Shown here: positions 18,595-27,889 of the stretch, one piece after another
Numbering within the stretch: the first letter of the stretch is position 1
How the letters are laid out: every line of letters starts with the position of its first letter
Assembly (NCBI GenBank): GCA_945868475.1
Contig: CAMBLM010000011.1
Coordinates: 42,554 to 106,553 of the forward strand
Length of the DNA: 64,000 bases
Direction: 5' to 3'
Source: an uncultured Ruminococcus sp.
Lineage (GTDB): Bacteria; Bacillota; Clostridia; Oscillospirales; Ruminococcaceae
Translations under genes and position numbers: made by a program
Notes under the pieces: model-generated
What the model was told of the DNA's origin: nothing
The model's database searches: none
The model's input: the letters and a program-made list of their open reading frames with translations, nothing else

Positions 18595-19725
18595 ATGAAA
18601 AAGATTGCTGCTGTATTACCGTTGATTTTTGCTTGCATATATTTTATGTTTATTCCTGTTTTTGCCGAGGATAATTTTGCTTTGGAGATAGGTATTGATG
18701 TTTCTTCGCTGAATGAAAACGTTCCACAGAACGCAGAGGATATGATAGCTGATAACGGTATTTCGGCTGACAATGTTGACGCTGTGAAGGACATCAGTCC
18801 TGCCGATGTTATAAAATATATGCTGGGAGAAGCCAAGGTCAAACTTGACTATCCGCTCAAACTGCTTGTAATGCTGTTTGCTGTGATAATTGCAGGTTCT
18901 GTTGCGGAAAACTTCGGGAGCTGTATTGAGAACAAGTCTGTTTCAAGTGTTTACGGGACGGTATGTGTTCTTATCGCAGTAGGTATCACATCCGACCCGA
19001 TCATAAAATGCGTAAAAACCACTTCGGACACACTTTACAGTGGAAGTGATTTTGTAACATCGTATATCCCTGTTTTTTCGGGGATCATGGCTTCATCCGG
19101 GTGTGTGACATCAGCTGCGGCATACAGTGCAGTCATGGTGATCTTTTCCGAATTTGCGGCTTCGGCTGCTGCGAATTATCTTATGCCGTTGGTGTCGATA
19201 TGCATGGCACTTGGGATAATCCAATCTGTAAACGAAGCGTTTGATCTGACGAGTATTACGGATATGATAAGCAAGGCTGTAAAGTTCATACTTGGATTTA
19301 TTATGACTGTTTTCATAGGACTTTTGTCCTTGCAGAGCATAATCGGAGCATCGGCGGACACTATCGGAGTTAAGGCGGCAAAGTATCTCGCTTCCAACTG
19401 CATACCTGTTATAGGCGGTGCTGTAGCGGACGCTTACACCACGTTGAAAGCAAGTCTTGGCATATTAAGAGGCGGCGTGGGATTTTTCGGGATAGCTGTG
19501 ATATTTGTTTCGGTCGTTCCTGCACTTATCGAAGTTGTACTGGTGAAGGTATCGTTCTGCATTGCAGAAATAATAAGCGGTATGTTCGGGATAAAAGGGA
19601 TAAAAACGCTTCTGCATAACTCCTCAGCTGTGCTATCGATGATAATCAGTTTGATCATATGCTTTGGAATGATGCTGATAATTTCAACAGCGGTAATGAT
19701 GATGATGGGACTTGATGTTTCGTAA
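18595..19725 (+). CDS. spoIIIAE: Stage III sporulation protein AE
   Basis: 376-residue polytopic membrane protein with an N-terminal signal-like helix (to about residue 22), an acidic external stretch and about seven later membrane helices. Conserved-looking segments include SGCVTSAAAYSAVM and PVIGGAVADAYTTLKAS. Largest membrane component of the SpoIIIA complex, in operon order. Confidence 0.95.
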   Translation: MKKIAAVLPLIFACIYFMFIPVFAEDNFALEIGIDVSSLNENVPQNAEDMIADNGISADNVDAVKDISPADVIKYMLGEAKVKLDYPLKLLVMLFAVIIAGSVAENFGSCIENKSVSSVYGTVCVLIAVGITSDPIIKCVKTTSDTLYSGSDFVTSYIPVFSGIMASSGCVTSAAAYSAVMVIFSEFAASAAANYLMPLVSICMALGIIQSVNEAFDLTSITDMISKAVKFILGFIMTVFIGLLSLQSIIGASADTIGVKAAKYLASNCIPVIGGAVADAYTTLKASLGILRGGVGFFGIAVIFVSVVPALIEVVLVKVSFCIAEIISGMFGIKGIKTLLHNSSAVLSMIISLIICFGMMLIISTAVMMMMGLDVS

Positions 19726-19738
19726 AGGGGATGAAAAG

Positions 19739-20218
19739 ATGAACGAAATACAGCTTGTTGTCATTTCGGCAGGAATACTGGCTGTGGTGATGAATATTTT
19801 TGAATCGATTTATCCGTCTGAAAAATATGCAAAGCAGATGAGGATAATCTTTGCACTGATATTTGTTCTGACGCTTTCAAAGCCGCTTATGTACAGCATA
19901 AAAAATCTGACTGATACAGCCGAAAGTATTGATGTCATAAATGAAAATATTTCAGGCAGCACTGACAATACGTTGGATTACTTCAAGGGGGCAGTCGAGA
20001 GAAATATCAGCAGCAGATTGACGGACATACTTTCGGAAAACAACGTTGCCGTAAAAGAAATCAAGACAAGTATTAATATTTCCGAAAACGGCAGCATATC
20101 TATTAATGAGGTCAAAATAGCTGCTGAAAATGCAGCGCAGGGAGCTGAGGCAGTTGACATAGTTAAACGTGAAACAGGGGAAAAGACACTTGTAAAAATT
20201 GAGGAGCTTGTGCAATGA
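19739..20218 (+). CDS. spoIIIAF: Stage III sporulation protein AF
   Basis: 159-residue protein with two N-terminal membrane helices and a soluble C-terminal domain with alternating polar beta strands, as in the ring-building motif domain family. The upstream part of the open frame overlaps spoIIIAE; the ATG with GGGG ahead at 19727 is preferred. It overlaps spoIIIAG by four bases. Confidence 0.92.
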   Translation: MNEIQLVVISAGILAVVMNIFESIYPSEKYAKQMRIIFALIFVLTLSKPLMYSIKNLTDTAESIDVINENISGSTDNTLDYFKGAVERNISSRLTDILSENNVAVKEIKTSINISENGSISINEVKIAAENAAQGAEAVDIVKRETGEKTLVKIEELVQ

Positions 20219-20733
20219 AAAAGGACGAAATTCTGAAAAGCCTGAAGGAGTTTTCGCAAAAGCAGATCTTTCCGAAGATACTCATTTCAGTCGGACTGAT
20301 AATTATGGTAATGATAGTTTTTACTGATTTTTCCGGCAGTAATGACAAGAAGAACATCAGTGAGATCGATGCTGATTTTCAGACAGCGGATACATACATT
20401 GAATGTACGGAAACCCGTCTTTCGGAAGTTCTTATGTCTATTGAGGGAGTAGGCAAAGCAAAAGTTCTCGTCAATGTTTCCTCCACAGAGGAATATGTTT
20501 ACGCCGAAGAATTTAAGCAGGGTTCAAGCAGTACGGAAAACGAGATAGTTATCATAGACAGCAGTTCATCAAAAGAAGCGCTGATAAAAAAGGTAAAGAT
20601 ACCCGAGGTGAGCGGTATCGTGATCGTATGTGAGGGAGGAGATGATCCTAAGGTCTGCGAAAAGGTGTATAAAGCGGTTTCTACCGCACTAAAAATTCCA
20701 AGCAGCAGAATATATGTTGCTGAAATGAAATAA
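20215..20733 (+). CDS. spoIIIAG: Stage III sporulation protein AG
   Basis: 172-residue protein with one N-terminal membrane helix (about residues 21-39) and an extracytoplasmic ring-building domain (LSEVLMSIEGVGKAKVLVNV; VSGIVIVCEGG). SpoIIIAG forms the large ring of the channel in Bacillus. Coupled to spoIIIAF by an ATGA overlap. Confidence 0.95.
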   Translation: MKKDEILKSLKEFSQKQIFPKILISVGLIIMVMIVFTDFSGSNDKKNISEIDADFQTADTYIECTETRLSEVLMSIEGVGKAKVLVNVSSTEEYVYAEEFKQGSSSTENEIVIIDSSSSKEALIKKVKIPEVSGIVIVCEGGDDPKVCEKVYKAVSTALKIPSSRIYVAEMK

Positions 20734-20749
20734 CAGGAGGCTAATAACA

Positions 20750-21313
20750 ATGAAAAGATTAAACCTTATTATCGGAAAAAAACAGATAATCCTTGCGTGT
20801 CTTACGCTTATTCTCGGCATAGCAGTATATATGAACTATGCGCTTTCTTCATCGGGTGATGATATTGCACAGGATGTTATGAATAACGATGCTGTGGCTG
20901 CCGATTCGTCTGCAGAAGATTCGGCTTATTACGGTGACGCCGCTTTTGTGAGTGCTGAAGGTGCAAGCGATTATTTTGCACAGGTTCGTTTGAGTCGTAT
21001 GACAAGCAGAGATGAAGCGGTAGAAACTCTTTCGGTCATTCTCAACGGCGGTGATCTTTCCGATGAAGAAACTGCGACATATACGAATGAATCGATAACA
21101 CTTTCAAAGCTTTCCGAAAGCGAAAGCAAGATCGAAAATCTCATCAAAGCGCAGGGGTTCAACGACTGTGTAGTTTATCTCAATGACAGCACAGCCAACA
21201 TTGTAGTAAAGTCAGAGGGTCTTGAAGCGGCACAGGCAGCACAAATTAAAGATATTTTGTTAACAGAGGTTACAATTCCCGCAGAAAATATTAGAATTTT
21301 TGAGGTAAAGTAG
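20750..21313 (+). CDS. spoIIIAH: Stage III sporulation protein AH
   Basis: 187-residue protein with an N-terminal membrane helix (residues 10-31), a Ser/Asp-rich linker and a C-terminal YscJ/FliF-like domain, the part that meets SpoIIQ in the forespore membrane. AGGAGG lies just upstream. Last gene of the operon. Confidence 0.95.
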   Translation: MKRLNLIIGKKQIILACLTLILGIAVYMNYALSSSGDDIAQDVMNNDAVAADSSAEDSAYYGDAAFVSAEGASDYFAQVRLSRMTSRDEAVETLSVILNGGDLSDEETATYTNESITLSKLSESESKIENLIKAQGFNDCVVYLNDSTANIVVKSEGLEAAQAAQIKDILLTEVTIPAENIRIFEVK

Positions 21314-21342
21314 TTGTACATTTTGAAAATATCTGCTATAAT
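21314..21342 (+). promoter_or_regulatory. Promoter for the asp23-nusB-recN cluster
   Basis: TTGTAC and TATAAT, 17 bases apart, directly behind the spoIIIAH stop. The leader then holds an 8-bp perfect stem (TGGCTGAC at 21366, GTCAGCCA at 21397) before the asp23 ribosome binding site. Confidence 0.65.
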
Positions 21343-21426
21343 ATAATAGTATAAATATTTTCAGATGGCTGACTCAAAAAATTATTCTGATAGATCGTCA
21401 GCCAATTCGGCAGGGAGGTTTATCAG

Positions 21427-21780
21427 ATGGATAAGATCAATGATGTTCAGACAAACAGCATCAGAATTTCGGAAGATGTTGTTTCAAAGATAGTTGAATT
21501 GGCGGTTAAGTCCGTTGAGGGCGTGAGCGGCATTACAAACAGCAGGATCAATTTCAGCAGCATTTTTGATAAGAAGAACGGCTCCGCTATCGCTATTACG
21601 GGAGAGAGCGGTTCAGTCGAGGTCACTGTTAATGTAATTGTTGCATACAGCAGCAAGGTAAAGCAGGTCGCTGAAAAGATACAGAACAAGGTCAAAAATG
21701 ATATCCAGAACATGACTGGAATTATCGTTAATAAGGTAAATGTCATCGTTGAGGGAATATCATTCGATAATGAAAAGTAA
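21427..21780 (+). CDS. Asp23/Gls24 family protein
   Basis: 117-residue alkaline-shock-like protein, with the family's SEDVVSKIVELAVKSVEGVSGI opening and VTVNVIVAYSSKVKQVAEKIQNKV centre. Members such as YqhY bind near the membrane and affect fatty-acid and envelope homeostasis; the exact role here is not readable. AGGGAGG precedes the ATG. The gene commonly stands before nusB in Clostridia, as here. Confidence 0.92.
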   Translation: MDKINDVQTNSIRISEDVVSKIVELAVKSVEGVSGITNSRINFSSIFDKKNGSAIAITGESGSVEVTVNVIVAYSSKVKQVAEKIQNKVKNDIQNMTGIIVNKVNVIVEGISFDNEK

Positions 21781-21783
21781 TAT

Positions 21784-21818
21784 GGAAAGCAGGCTCTTTT
21801 TAAGGGCTTGCTTTTCTG
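21784..21818 (+). terminator. Weak hairpin between asp23 and nusB
   Basis: AAAGCAGGCTC / GGGCTTGCTTT pairs with two G-T pairs, followed by TTCTGT. A possible attenuator rather than a full terminator. Confidence 0.45.
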
Positions 21819-21845
21819 TACATAAAATGAAAGGATCTGAAAATT

Positions 21846-22262
21846 TTGAAAAGAAGTGAAATAAGAGAAGCAGCTTTTTTGCTGACATTTGAAAAGCTTT
21901 TTACTGATGATTCCGCAGATGATATTATCGATACGGCATACGAAGTAGATGAATTTGAAATGGACGAGGAGTGTGAAAAGCTCTTTGAAGCTGTAACCGA
22001 AAAGGCCGCAGAGATCGACGAGATCATTGCAGCAAACAGTGAAAAGCGTCAGTTTTCACGAATTCCCAAGGTCAGCATTGCTGTCCTTCGTGTTGCCATA
22101 TATGAAATGCTTTATAATGACAAAGTTCCAAATAATGTTGCAATAAGCGAAGCTGTATTGCTTGCAAAAAAATACACATATACACCCGACGTCAAGTTTA
22201 TAAACGGCGTTCTCGGTGTCGTTGCAAAGGGACTTGAAATTAAGAAAGGCGCAGAGGAATAA
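21846..22262 (+). CDS. nusB: Transcription antitermination factor NusB
   Basis: 138-residue all-helical protein that joins RNA polymerase on rRNA boxA sequences. It starts with TTG (MKRSEIREAAFLLTFEKLF), the family N-terminus, behind AAAGGA. The C-terminal half holds RIPKVSIAVLRVAIYEMLY and NGVLGVVAKG. The stop overlaps the next ATG (TAATG). Confidence 0.94.
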   Translation: MKRSEIREAAFLLTFEKLFTDDSADDIIDTAYEVDEFEMDEECEKLFEAVTEKAAEIDEIIAANSEKRQFSRIPKVSIAVLRVAIYEMLYNDKVPNNVAISEAVLLAKKYTYTPDVKFINGVLGVVAKGLEIKKGAEE

Positions 22263-23200
22263 TGCCGATATATCTCGGAGTGGATACAAGCAATTACACA
22301 ACTTCCACAGCTCTTATAGATACTGAAAAAATGGAAGCTATACAGTGTAAAAAGCTTCTTCCGGTAAAAGAGGGAGAACTTGGTCTAAGGCAAAGTGATG
22401 CAGTTTTTCATCACACAAAGCAGCTTCCCGAAATGGTATCGGCATTGTTTGGAAACAAAAAGATAAGCCTTGATGCAATCGGTGTTTCTGTTCGTCCGCG
22501 CAATATCGAGGGATCTTATATGCCGTGCTTTTTATGCGGAGAGGGATTGGCGGATTCACTTGGAGCAGTCAATAAAATTTCCGTGCATAAGACCTCACAT
22601 CAGATAGGACACATACTTGCGGCGTTGTTTTCTTCGCAGAAGCTTGAACTTGTGAATGAGAAATTTATTGCTTTTCACGTCAGCGGAGGTACTACTGACT
22701 GTTTGCTTGTCACTCCGGACAAAGAAAAAGTATTTGATATAACGGAGATAGGTTCTTCGCTCGATATCAAGGCAGGACAAGCGATAGACAGGACAGGCCT
22801 GATGCTTGAACTAAAATTTCCGTGCGGAAAAGAGCTTGAAAAGCTTGCTGCGATGAGTGACAAGAAATACAAGTTGAAACCCATGCTGAAAAACGGAAAC
22901 TGCTGTCTTTCGGGACTTGAAAACAAGTGCCGAAAGATGCTTGATGATGGTGAAAGAAAAGAAGATATCGCAAATTACTGCCTTAGCTTCATTTATTCAA
23001 CGATATATGAGATGACAAAATTCGCACTTGACAGATACGGAAATATGCCGATCGTATATGCAGGCGGAGTAATGTCCGATAAGCTTATCCGTGATAAGCT
23101 TTTGCAGAAATTTGACGCATTTTTTGCCGAGCCTGATTTTTCCTGTGACAATGCTGTCGGAACGGCAGTGTTTGCAGCGATCAAGGAGAACGCCTTATGA
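22262..23200 (+). CDS. TsaD/Kae1-like peptidase M22 paralogue
   Basis: 312-residue protein with the ASKHA fold of the t6A synthase TsaD: an N-terminal GVDTSNYTTSTAL phosphate loop, the metal-binding HQIGH (like the TsaD HxxxH), a SGGTTDC loop and a C-terminal YAGGVMSDKLIRDKL. It is a paralogue rather than TsaD itself, since TsaD is longer and has different flanking motifs. The family sits between nusB and xseA in many Clostridia; substrate unknown. Confidence 0.85.
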   Translation: MPIYLGVDTSNYTTSTALIDTEKMEAIQCKKLLPVKEGELGLRQSDAVFHHTKQLPEMVSALFGNKKISLDAIGVSVRPRNIEGSYMPCFLCGEGLADSLGAVNKISVHKTSHQIGHILAALFSSQKLELVNEKFIAFHVSGGTTDCLLVTPDKEKVFDITEIGSSLDIKAGQAIDRTGLMLELKFPCGKELEKLAAMSDKKYKLKPMLKNGNCCLSGLENKCRKMLDDGERKEDIANYCLSFIYSTIYEMTKFALDRYGNMPIVYAGGVMSDKLIRDKLLQKFDAFFAEPDFSCDNAVGTAVFAAIKENAL

Positions 23201-24381
23201 GCAGTTTGCTTACCGTGAGCCAGCTTAACCGATATATTGCTTTCAGATTTAAAGAGGATAAGCAACTGAAAGGAATTCTGATAAGCGGCGAGATTTCCAA
23301 TTTTACCAATCATACAAAATCGGGACATCTGTACTTTACACTCAAGGACACCACAAGCTCAATAAAGGCTGTGATGTTTGCAAGTGCGGCTTCGCAGCTC
23401 CGTTTCGTCCCTGCATCTGGAATGAGGGTCATAATTTCGGCAAATGTACAGGTCTATGAGCGTGACGGCGTTTATCAGCTTTATGTCAATGATATGCAGC
23501 CTGACGGTATAGGCGCGCTTTATATCGCATTTGAGCAGCTTAAAGAACGTCTTTCTGCGGAGGGCTTGTTTGACGAGAGCTTGAAAAAGCCGCTTCCTGA
23601 ATTTCCGACCAAAATAGGTATCGTTACTTCGATTGAAGCGGCGGCACTTCAGGATATGCTCAATATTATATCGCGCCGATATCCAATCGCAAAGGTCATT
23701 ATTTACCCCTGTCTTGTGCAAGGCGCAAATGCTCCCGAAAGTATATGTTCGGCACTAAAACGTGCGGACAGCGGTGAAAATGATATTATAATTATCGGCA
23801 GAGGCGGAGGTTCTTTGGAAGACCTTATGGCTTTCAACAGCGAGAGCGTTGCAAGGGCGATATTTAACTGTGAAACGCCGGTAATTTCAGCTGTCGGACA
23901 CGAAACCGATACGACGATAGCCGATTATGCGGCTGATTTACGCGCTCCTACGCCGTCTGCGGCAGCAGAACTCGCAGTACCTGAACTTTCCTCGCTGATA
24001 AATTTTTTAAACGCTTCTCAGAAAGTGCTTGAAAAAAAGCTTATTGATAAAACAGTTTTTCTTCGGTTACAGCTTGAAAATCGTGAAAAGTCGCTTATTG
24101 CTGCCGAACCTAAAAATCGTATAGAGAATTCAAAAAAGCTGATCGATGAACGAAAACATCGTTTGCAGGAGCTTTTGAAAATACAGATCGAATTAAAAAG
24201 TTCAGCACTCAATGCTAAAATATCTGCGCTTGACAATTTAAGTCCGACAAAGATAATGATGAGAGGTTACTCTCTTGTTTATAAAGATGAAAAGCTTATT
24301 CATTCCGTTTCGGAGCTTAAAACGGGCGATAATATTTCCGTAAAGCTTCACGACGGTGAGATCAAAGCTGCTGTAAAATGA
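23197..24381 (+). CDS. xseA: Exonuclease VII large subunit
   Basis: Catalytic subunit of the single-strand-specific exonuclease VII. It has 394 residues with an N-terminal OB fold (LTVSQLNRYI, GEISNFTNHTKSGHLYFTLKD), a catalytic domain with the GRGGGSLEDLMAFNSE motif and SAVGHETDTTIADYAADLRAPTPSAAAE, and a C-terminal coiled coil. It overlaps the preceding gene by four bases and xseB by four bases. Confidence 0.96.
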   Translation: MSSLLTVSQLNRYIAFRFKEDKQLKGILISGEISNFTNHTKSGHLYFTLKDTTSSIKAVMFASAASQLRFVPASGMRVIISANVQVYERDGVYQLYVNDMQPDGIGALYIAFEQLKERLSAEGLFDESLKKPLPEFPTKIGIVTSIEAAALQDMLNIISRRYPIAKVIIYPCLVQGANAPESICSALKRADSGENDIIIIGRGGGSLEDLMAFNSESVARAIFNCETPVISAVGHETDTTIADYAADLRAPTPSAAAELAVPELSSLINFLNASQKVLEKKLIDKTVFLRLQLENREKSLIAAEPKNRIENSKKLIDERKHRLQELLKIQIELKSSALNAKISALDNLSPTKIMMRGYSLVYKDEKLIHSVSELKTGDNISVKLHDGEIKAAVK

Positions 24382-24392
24382 AAGGACAGAAA

Positions 24393-24569
24393 ATGAAGTT
24401 TGAGGATTCAGTAAAACGAATTGATGAGATAATATCTGCTCTTGAAAATAAGGATATATCGCTTGACGATTCGATCAGGCTTTACAAAGAGGGCGCAAAA
24501 CTTATCGATGGCTGTAAAAAAGAGCTTGACAAGGCTGAAATGCTTGTTGCTGTTGAAGAAAACGAATAA
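24393..24569 (+). CDS. xseB: Exonuclease VII small subunit
   Basis: 58-residue helical partner of XseA (FEDSVKRIDEIISALENKDISLDDSIRLYKEGAKLI). An in-frame ATG overlaps the xseA stop, but AAAGGA between the two ATGs makes the second the better start. Confidence 0.93.
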   Translation: MKFEDSVKRIDEIISALENKDISLDDSIRLYKEGAKLIDGCKKELDKAEMLVAVEENE

Positions 24570-24586
24570 TTTTAAGGGGAGTTTTT

Positions 24587-25495
24587 ATGCCGAACATCAG
24601 CGGTATATCATCTGAAAACAAGGTCAGACTTGACGATTATATCAAAAAAGTCAATTCGGAGCTTGATAAATATAAATACGAGGAAATGAGCCGCTGTGGA
24701 TTGCAGAAAGAGGTTGCCGAGGCAATGTGGTACACTCTTTCGGCAGGCGGAAAGCGCGTTCGTGCTGTTTTGACGATGGAGTTTTGCAGGGTGTGCGGTG
24801 GAGATACCGATGATGCTCTTCCTGCTGCCTGCGCTATCGAGATGATACACGCTTTTTCGCTTATTCATGACGATCTGCCGTGTATGGATAATGATGATTT
24901 CCGACGCGGAAAGCCATCCTGCCATAAGGCTTTTGATGAAGCAACTGCGCTTCTTGCTGGTGATGCGCTCCAAAATAAGGCTTTCGAGGTCATCTCAAAT
25001 GATAAAAAGCTTTCCGATACTGTCAAGGTGAAGCTTATAAGCTGTATTTCAAAGGCAGTAGGAGTTCAGGGCATGATCGGCGGTCAGGTGATAGATACGA
25101 ACTGTCAGGCAGAGCTTACAACTTCTGAAAATCTGCTTGAAATGTACCGTATGAAAACCGGTGCGCTTATTGCGGCAGCTTGTGAAATGGGCTGTATATG
25201 TGCCAAAGCTTACGATAAGGTGGATTCGGCAGAAAAATTCGGTGAATGTCTTGGACTTGCTTTTCAGATAGTTGATGATATACTTGATATTATCGGTGAT
25301 GAAAAAGAGCTTGGAAAGCCTATCGGTAGCGATTCTTCAAATGAAAAAAATACATTTGCTGTTAGATGCGGGATTCAGGAATCGCAGAAATTTGCCGAAA
25401 AGCTTACGGATGATGCGATGAATGCATTGTCGGATTTTGATGATAATTGCTTTTTGAAGAAATTAAGTGCTTATCTTATGAAGAGAAAAAAATAA
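24587..25495 (+). CDS. ispA: Geranyl/farnesyl diphosphate synthase
   Basis: Condenses isopentenyl diphosphate with allylic diphosphates to give farnesyl diphosphate, precursor of undecaprenyl carriers. It has 302 residues with both Asp-rich Mg-binding motifs (DDLPCMDNDD around residue 102 and DDILD around 228), GGKRVR near the N-terminus and the GQVID segment. It is followed by dxs, so the isoprenoid pathway is clustered here. GGGGAG precedes the ATG. Confidence 0.95.
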   Translation: MPNISGISSENKVRLDDYIKKVNSELDKYKYEEMSRCGLQKEVAEAMWYTLSAGGKRVRAVLTMEFCRVCGGDTDDALPAACAIEMIHAFSLIHDDLPCMDNDDFRRGKPSCHKAFDEATALLAGDALQNKAFEVISNDKKLSDTVKVKLISCISKAVGVQGMIGGQVIDTNCQAELTTSENLLEMYRMKTGALIAAACEMGCICAKAYDKVDSAEKFGECLGLAFQIVDDILDIIGDEKELGKPIGSDSSNEKNTFAVRCGIQESQKFAEKLTDDAMNALSDFDDNCFLKKLSAYLMKRKK

Positions 25496-25524
25496 GGAAT
25501 TTAAATGAAAGGTTGGGATCTGAA

Positions 25525-26004
25525 TTGTCAATGTATTATAATTACACACTTGCCGCAGCGGTTGTTTCATGGTGCGCCGCACAGATCATAAAAACTATCA
25601 TTCATGCTATAAAAAATAAAACATTTAAGGCAGAACGGCTTGTTGGTTCCGGCGGTATGCCGAGTTCACATTCTGCTTTGGTGTGTTCTGCGTCCGTGGC
25701 AACATTCCGTTTGTGCGGTCCTGAATCGGTTGAATTTGCTCTTATGTTGATAGTTGCTCTCATAGTTATGTATGATGCAATGGGAGTAAGACGTGCAGCA
25801 GGACTCCATGCTCATCAGCTCAATCGAATGAACAAGTATTTCAATGAAGAGGGAATAGAGATCCCTAACTATGATACAAAACCCTCCAAAAAGCCAAAAA
25901 AGCAGAAAGATTTCAAAGAATATCTCGGTCATACCCCATTTGAGGTTCTCGGCGGAGTGATACTCGGTATTGTTATTGCTTTAATAATGCCTGTTGAGAT
26001 ATAA
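25525..26004 (+). CDS. Divergent PAP2-family membrane protein (YuiD-like)
   Basis: 159-residue membrane protein with the divergent PAP2 (acid phosphatase/vanadium-dependent) signature: GGMPSSHSAL around residue 51 and DAMGVRRAAGLHA around 91. It has about four membrane helices and a Lys-rich loop. Start is TTG at 25525 or ATG two codons later; neither has an ideal Shine-Dalgarno. Its place between ispA and dxs suggests a polyprenyl-phosphate substrate (inference). Confidence 0.85.
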   Translation: MSMYYNYTLAAAVVSWCAAQIIKTIIHAIKNKTFKAERLVGSGGMPSSHSALVCSASVATFRLCGPESVEFALMLIVALIVMYDAMGVRRAAGLHAHQLNRMNKYFNEEGIEIPNYDTKPSKKPKKQKDFKEYLGHTPFEVLGGVILGIVIALIMPVEI

Positions 26005-26017
26005 TTCGGAGGATATT

Positions 26018-27889
26018 TTGGGTAAAAAAGAGATAAGGCTCGGCAGTCTTGATCTGCCGAACGATTTGAAAAAAATGAATTATTCAGAGTGCAGAGAACT
26101 ATGCAGGGATATTCGCCGCTGTATTATTAAGAATGTTCTGAAGAATGGTGGACATCTTGCTTCAAACCTCGGAACTGTCGAACTGACGGTGGCATTGCAC
26201 AGGGTCTTTGATTCTCCGAAAGATAAGCTCGTCTGGGATGTCGGACATCAGGCTTATGCGCATAAGCTTCTTACCGGAAGATATGATAAGTTTTCCACTC
26301 TCCGCAAAAAGGGTGGAATTTCCGGTTTTATACGTCCGAACGAATCGGAACACGATGCTTTTGTGAGCGGCCACAGCAGCAACTCAATTTCCGCAGCTCT
26401 TGGTATGGCGGAGGCAATGCGCATTGATGGGGACACAATGCATCGTGCTGTTGCCATTATCGGTGACGGAGCATTCACCGGAGGGCTTGCTTACGAGGGG
26501 CTTAATAATGCGGGAAAAAGTTCAGCAAACCTTATTGTTATCCTCAATCATAATGATATGTCCATATCCAAAAATGTTGGTGCGCTCGCAAAATATCTCA
26601 CGTCAATAAGAGGAGATCAGCGTTACCTTGACATAAAAAAGGCCGTTGAACATACGCTCGATAAAACTCCTGTTGTCGGTGAACCGATAAAAAATATACT
26701 TCTTTCTTCAAAATCTGCACTGAAAAATGTACTGTACCATTCAACGATGTTTGAAGATCTTGGATTCGTATATCTTGGACCGATCGACGGTCACAATATA
26801 GAAGAAATTGAAGAAACACTGAAAATGGCGCGCAGGATAGAAAAGCCTGTGTTCATTCATGTTAATACTGTTAAAGGAAAGGGTTTCAGACCTGCCGAGG
26901 AAAATCCGGGCGCGTTTCACAGTATCCCAAGCAGCGGATATTCCAAGAAAAATCCCGATAATTCCAATCATGATAGCTTTTCCGAAAATTTCGGAAGGAC
27001 GATTTCCGAATATGCTGAAACAGATGAAAGAATATGTGCTGTAACGGCGGCAATGAAGTATGGAACAGGTTTGCAGTATTTTGCGGCAAGTTTCCCAAAG
27101 CGTTTTTTTGATGTAGGCATTGCCGAGGAACACGCTGTTACTTTTTGTGCAGGTTTGGCGAAAAGCGGAAAGATCCCAGTATTTGCAGTCTATTCAAGCT
27201 TTTTGCAGCGAGCTTATGATGAGATCATTCACGATGTTGCGATAGACAATACTCATATAGTTCTTGCTGTTGACAGAGCAGGATTTATAGGTGAGGACGG
27301 CGAAACGCATCAAGGCGTATTCGACATTCCTATGCTTACGGGAATACCCCATGCTGTTATTTTTTCTCCGTCAAATTATTCGGAGCAGAAGCTTTGTCTT
27401 AAAACCGCTCTTTACGACTGCGATGGCTTTGCAGCTGTGCGCTATCCGAAAGGCAATGAAAGCTTCGGTTTAACGGATAACAGATATGATACGGATACTT
27501 TCTGTCATATCTCATTTGACAGCGATTGCCTTGTCATAACTTTTGGCAGACTGTTTGAAAGAGTTCTGGAAATTAGCCGTTCGGGCGATGCAGGCAATTT
27601 TGATATTTTAAAGCTTGTAAAAATATATCCGTTAGACAATGAAGCTGCACTTATTTGCAAGAACTATAAGCGTATAATTTTCTATGAGGAAAGCAGCAAA
27701 GAAAACGGCATTGCCGAGCATTTGCTCGTGAAGCTGTTTGAAATGGGCTTCAAGGGTTCTTATGAGATCATTGCAGCAAGCGGATTTATTCCGAATGAAA
27801 GCACTGAACAGACAATGGAACGCTTTAAAATGGATAGAAAGTCAATGACGGAAACTATCGGTAATATGGTGAGAAATATTGAGAATTGA
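26018..27889 (+). CDS. dxs: 1-deoxy-D-xylulose-5-phosphate synthase
   Basis: Thiamine-diphosphate enzyme joining pyruvate and glyceraldehyde-3-phosphate, the entry step of the MEP isoprenoid pathway. It has 623 residues, usual length. Seen: GGHLASNLGTVELTVALH, WDVGHQAYAHKLLTGR, the ThDP motif GDGAFTGG...NHNDMS, and the transketolase-type IAEEHAVTFCAGLA. The start is TTG at 26018, five bases after GGAGG; the open frame continues upstream without a better site. It overlaps tlyA by 11 bases. Confidence 0.96.
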   Translation: MGKKEIRLGSLDLPNDLKKMNYSECRELCRDIRRCIIKNVLKNGGHLASNLGTVELTVALHRVFDSPKDKLVWDVGHQAYAHKLLTGRYDKFSTLRKKGGISGFIRPNESEHDAFVSGHSSNSISAALGMAEAMRIDGDTMHRAVAIIGDGAFTGGLAYEGLNNAGKSSANLIVILNHNDMSISKNVGALAKYLTSIRGDQRYLDIKKAVEHTLDKTPVVGEPIKNILLSSKSALKNVLYHSTMFEDLGFVYLGPIDGHNIEEIEETLKMARRIEKPVFIHVNTVKGKGFRPAEENPGAFHSIPSSGYSKKNPDNSNHDSFSENFGRTISEYAETDERICAVTAAMKYGTGLQYFAASFPKRFFDVGIAEEHAVTFCAGLAKSGKIPVFAVYSSFLQRAYDEIIHDVAIDNTHIVLAVDRAGFIGEDGETHQGVFDIPMLTGIPHAVIFSPSNYSEQKLCLKTALYDCDGFAAVRYPKGNESFGLTDNRYDTDTFCHISFDSDCLVITFGRLFERVLEISRSGDAGNFDILKLVKIYPLDNEAALICKNYKRIIFYEESSKENGIAEHLLVKLFEMGFKGSYEIIAASGFIPNESTEQTMERFKMDRKSMTETIGNMVRNIEN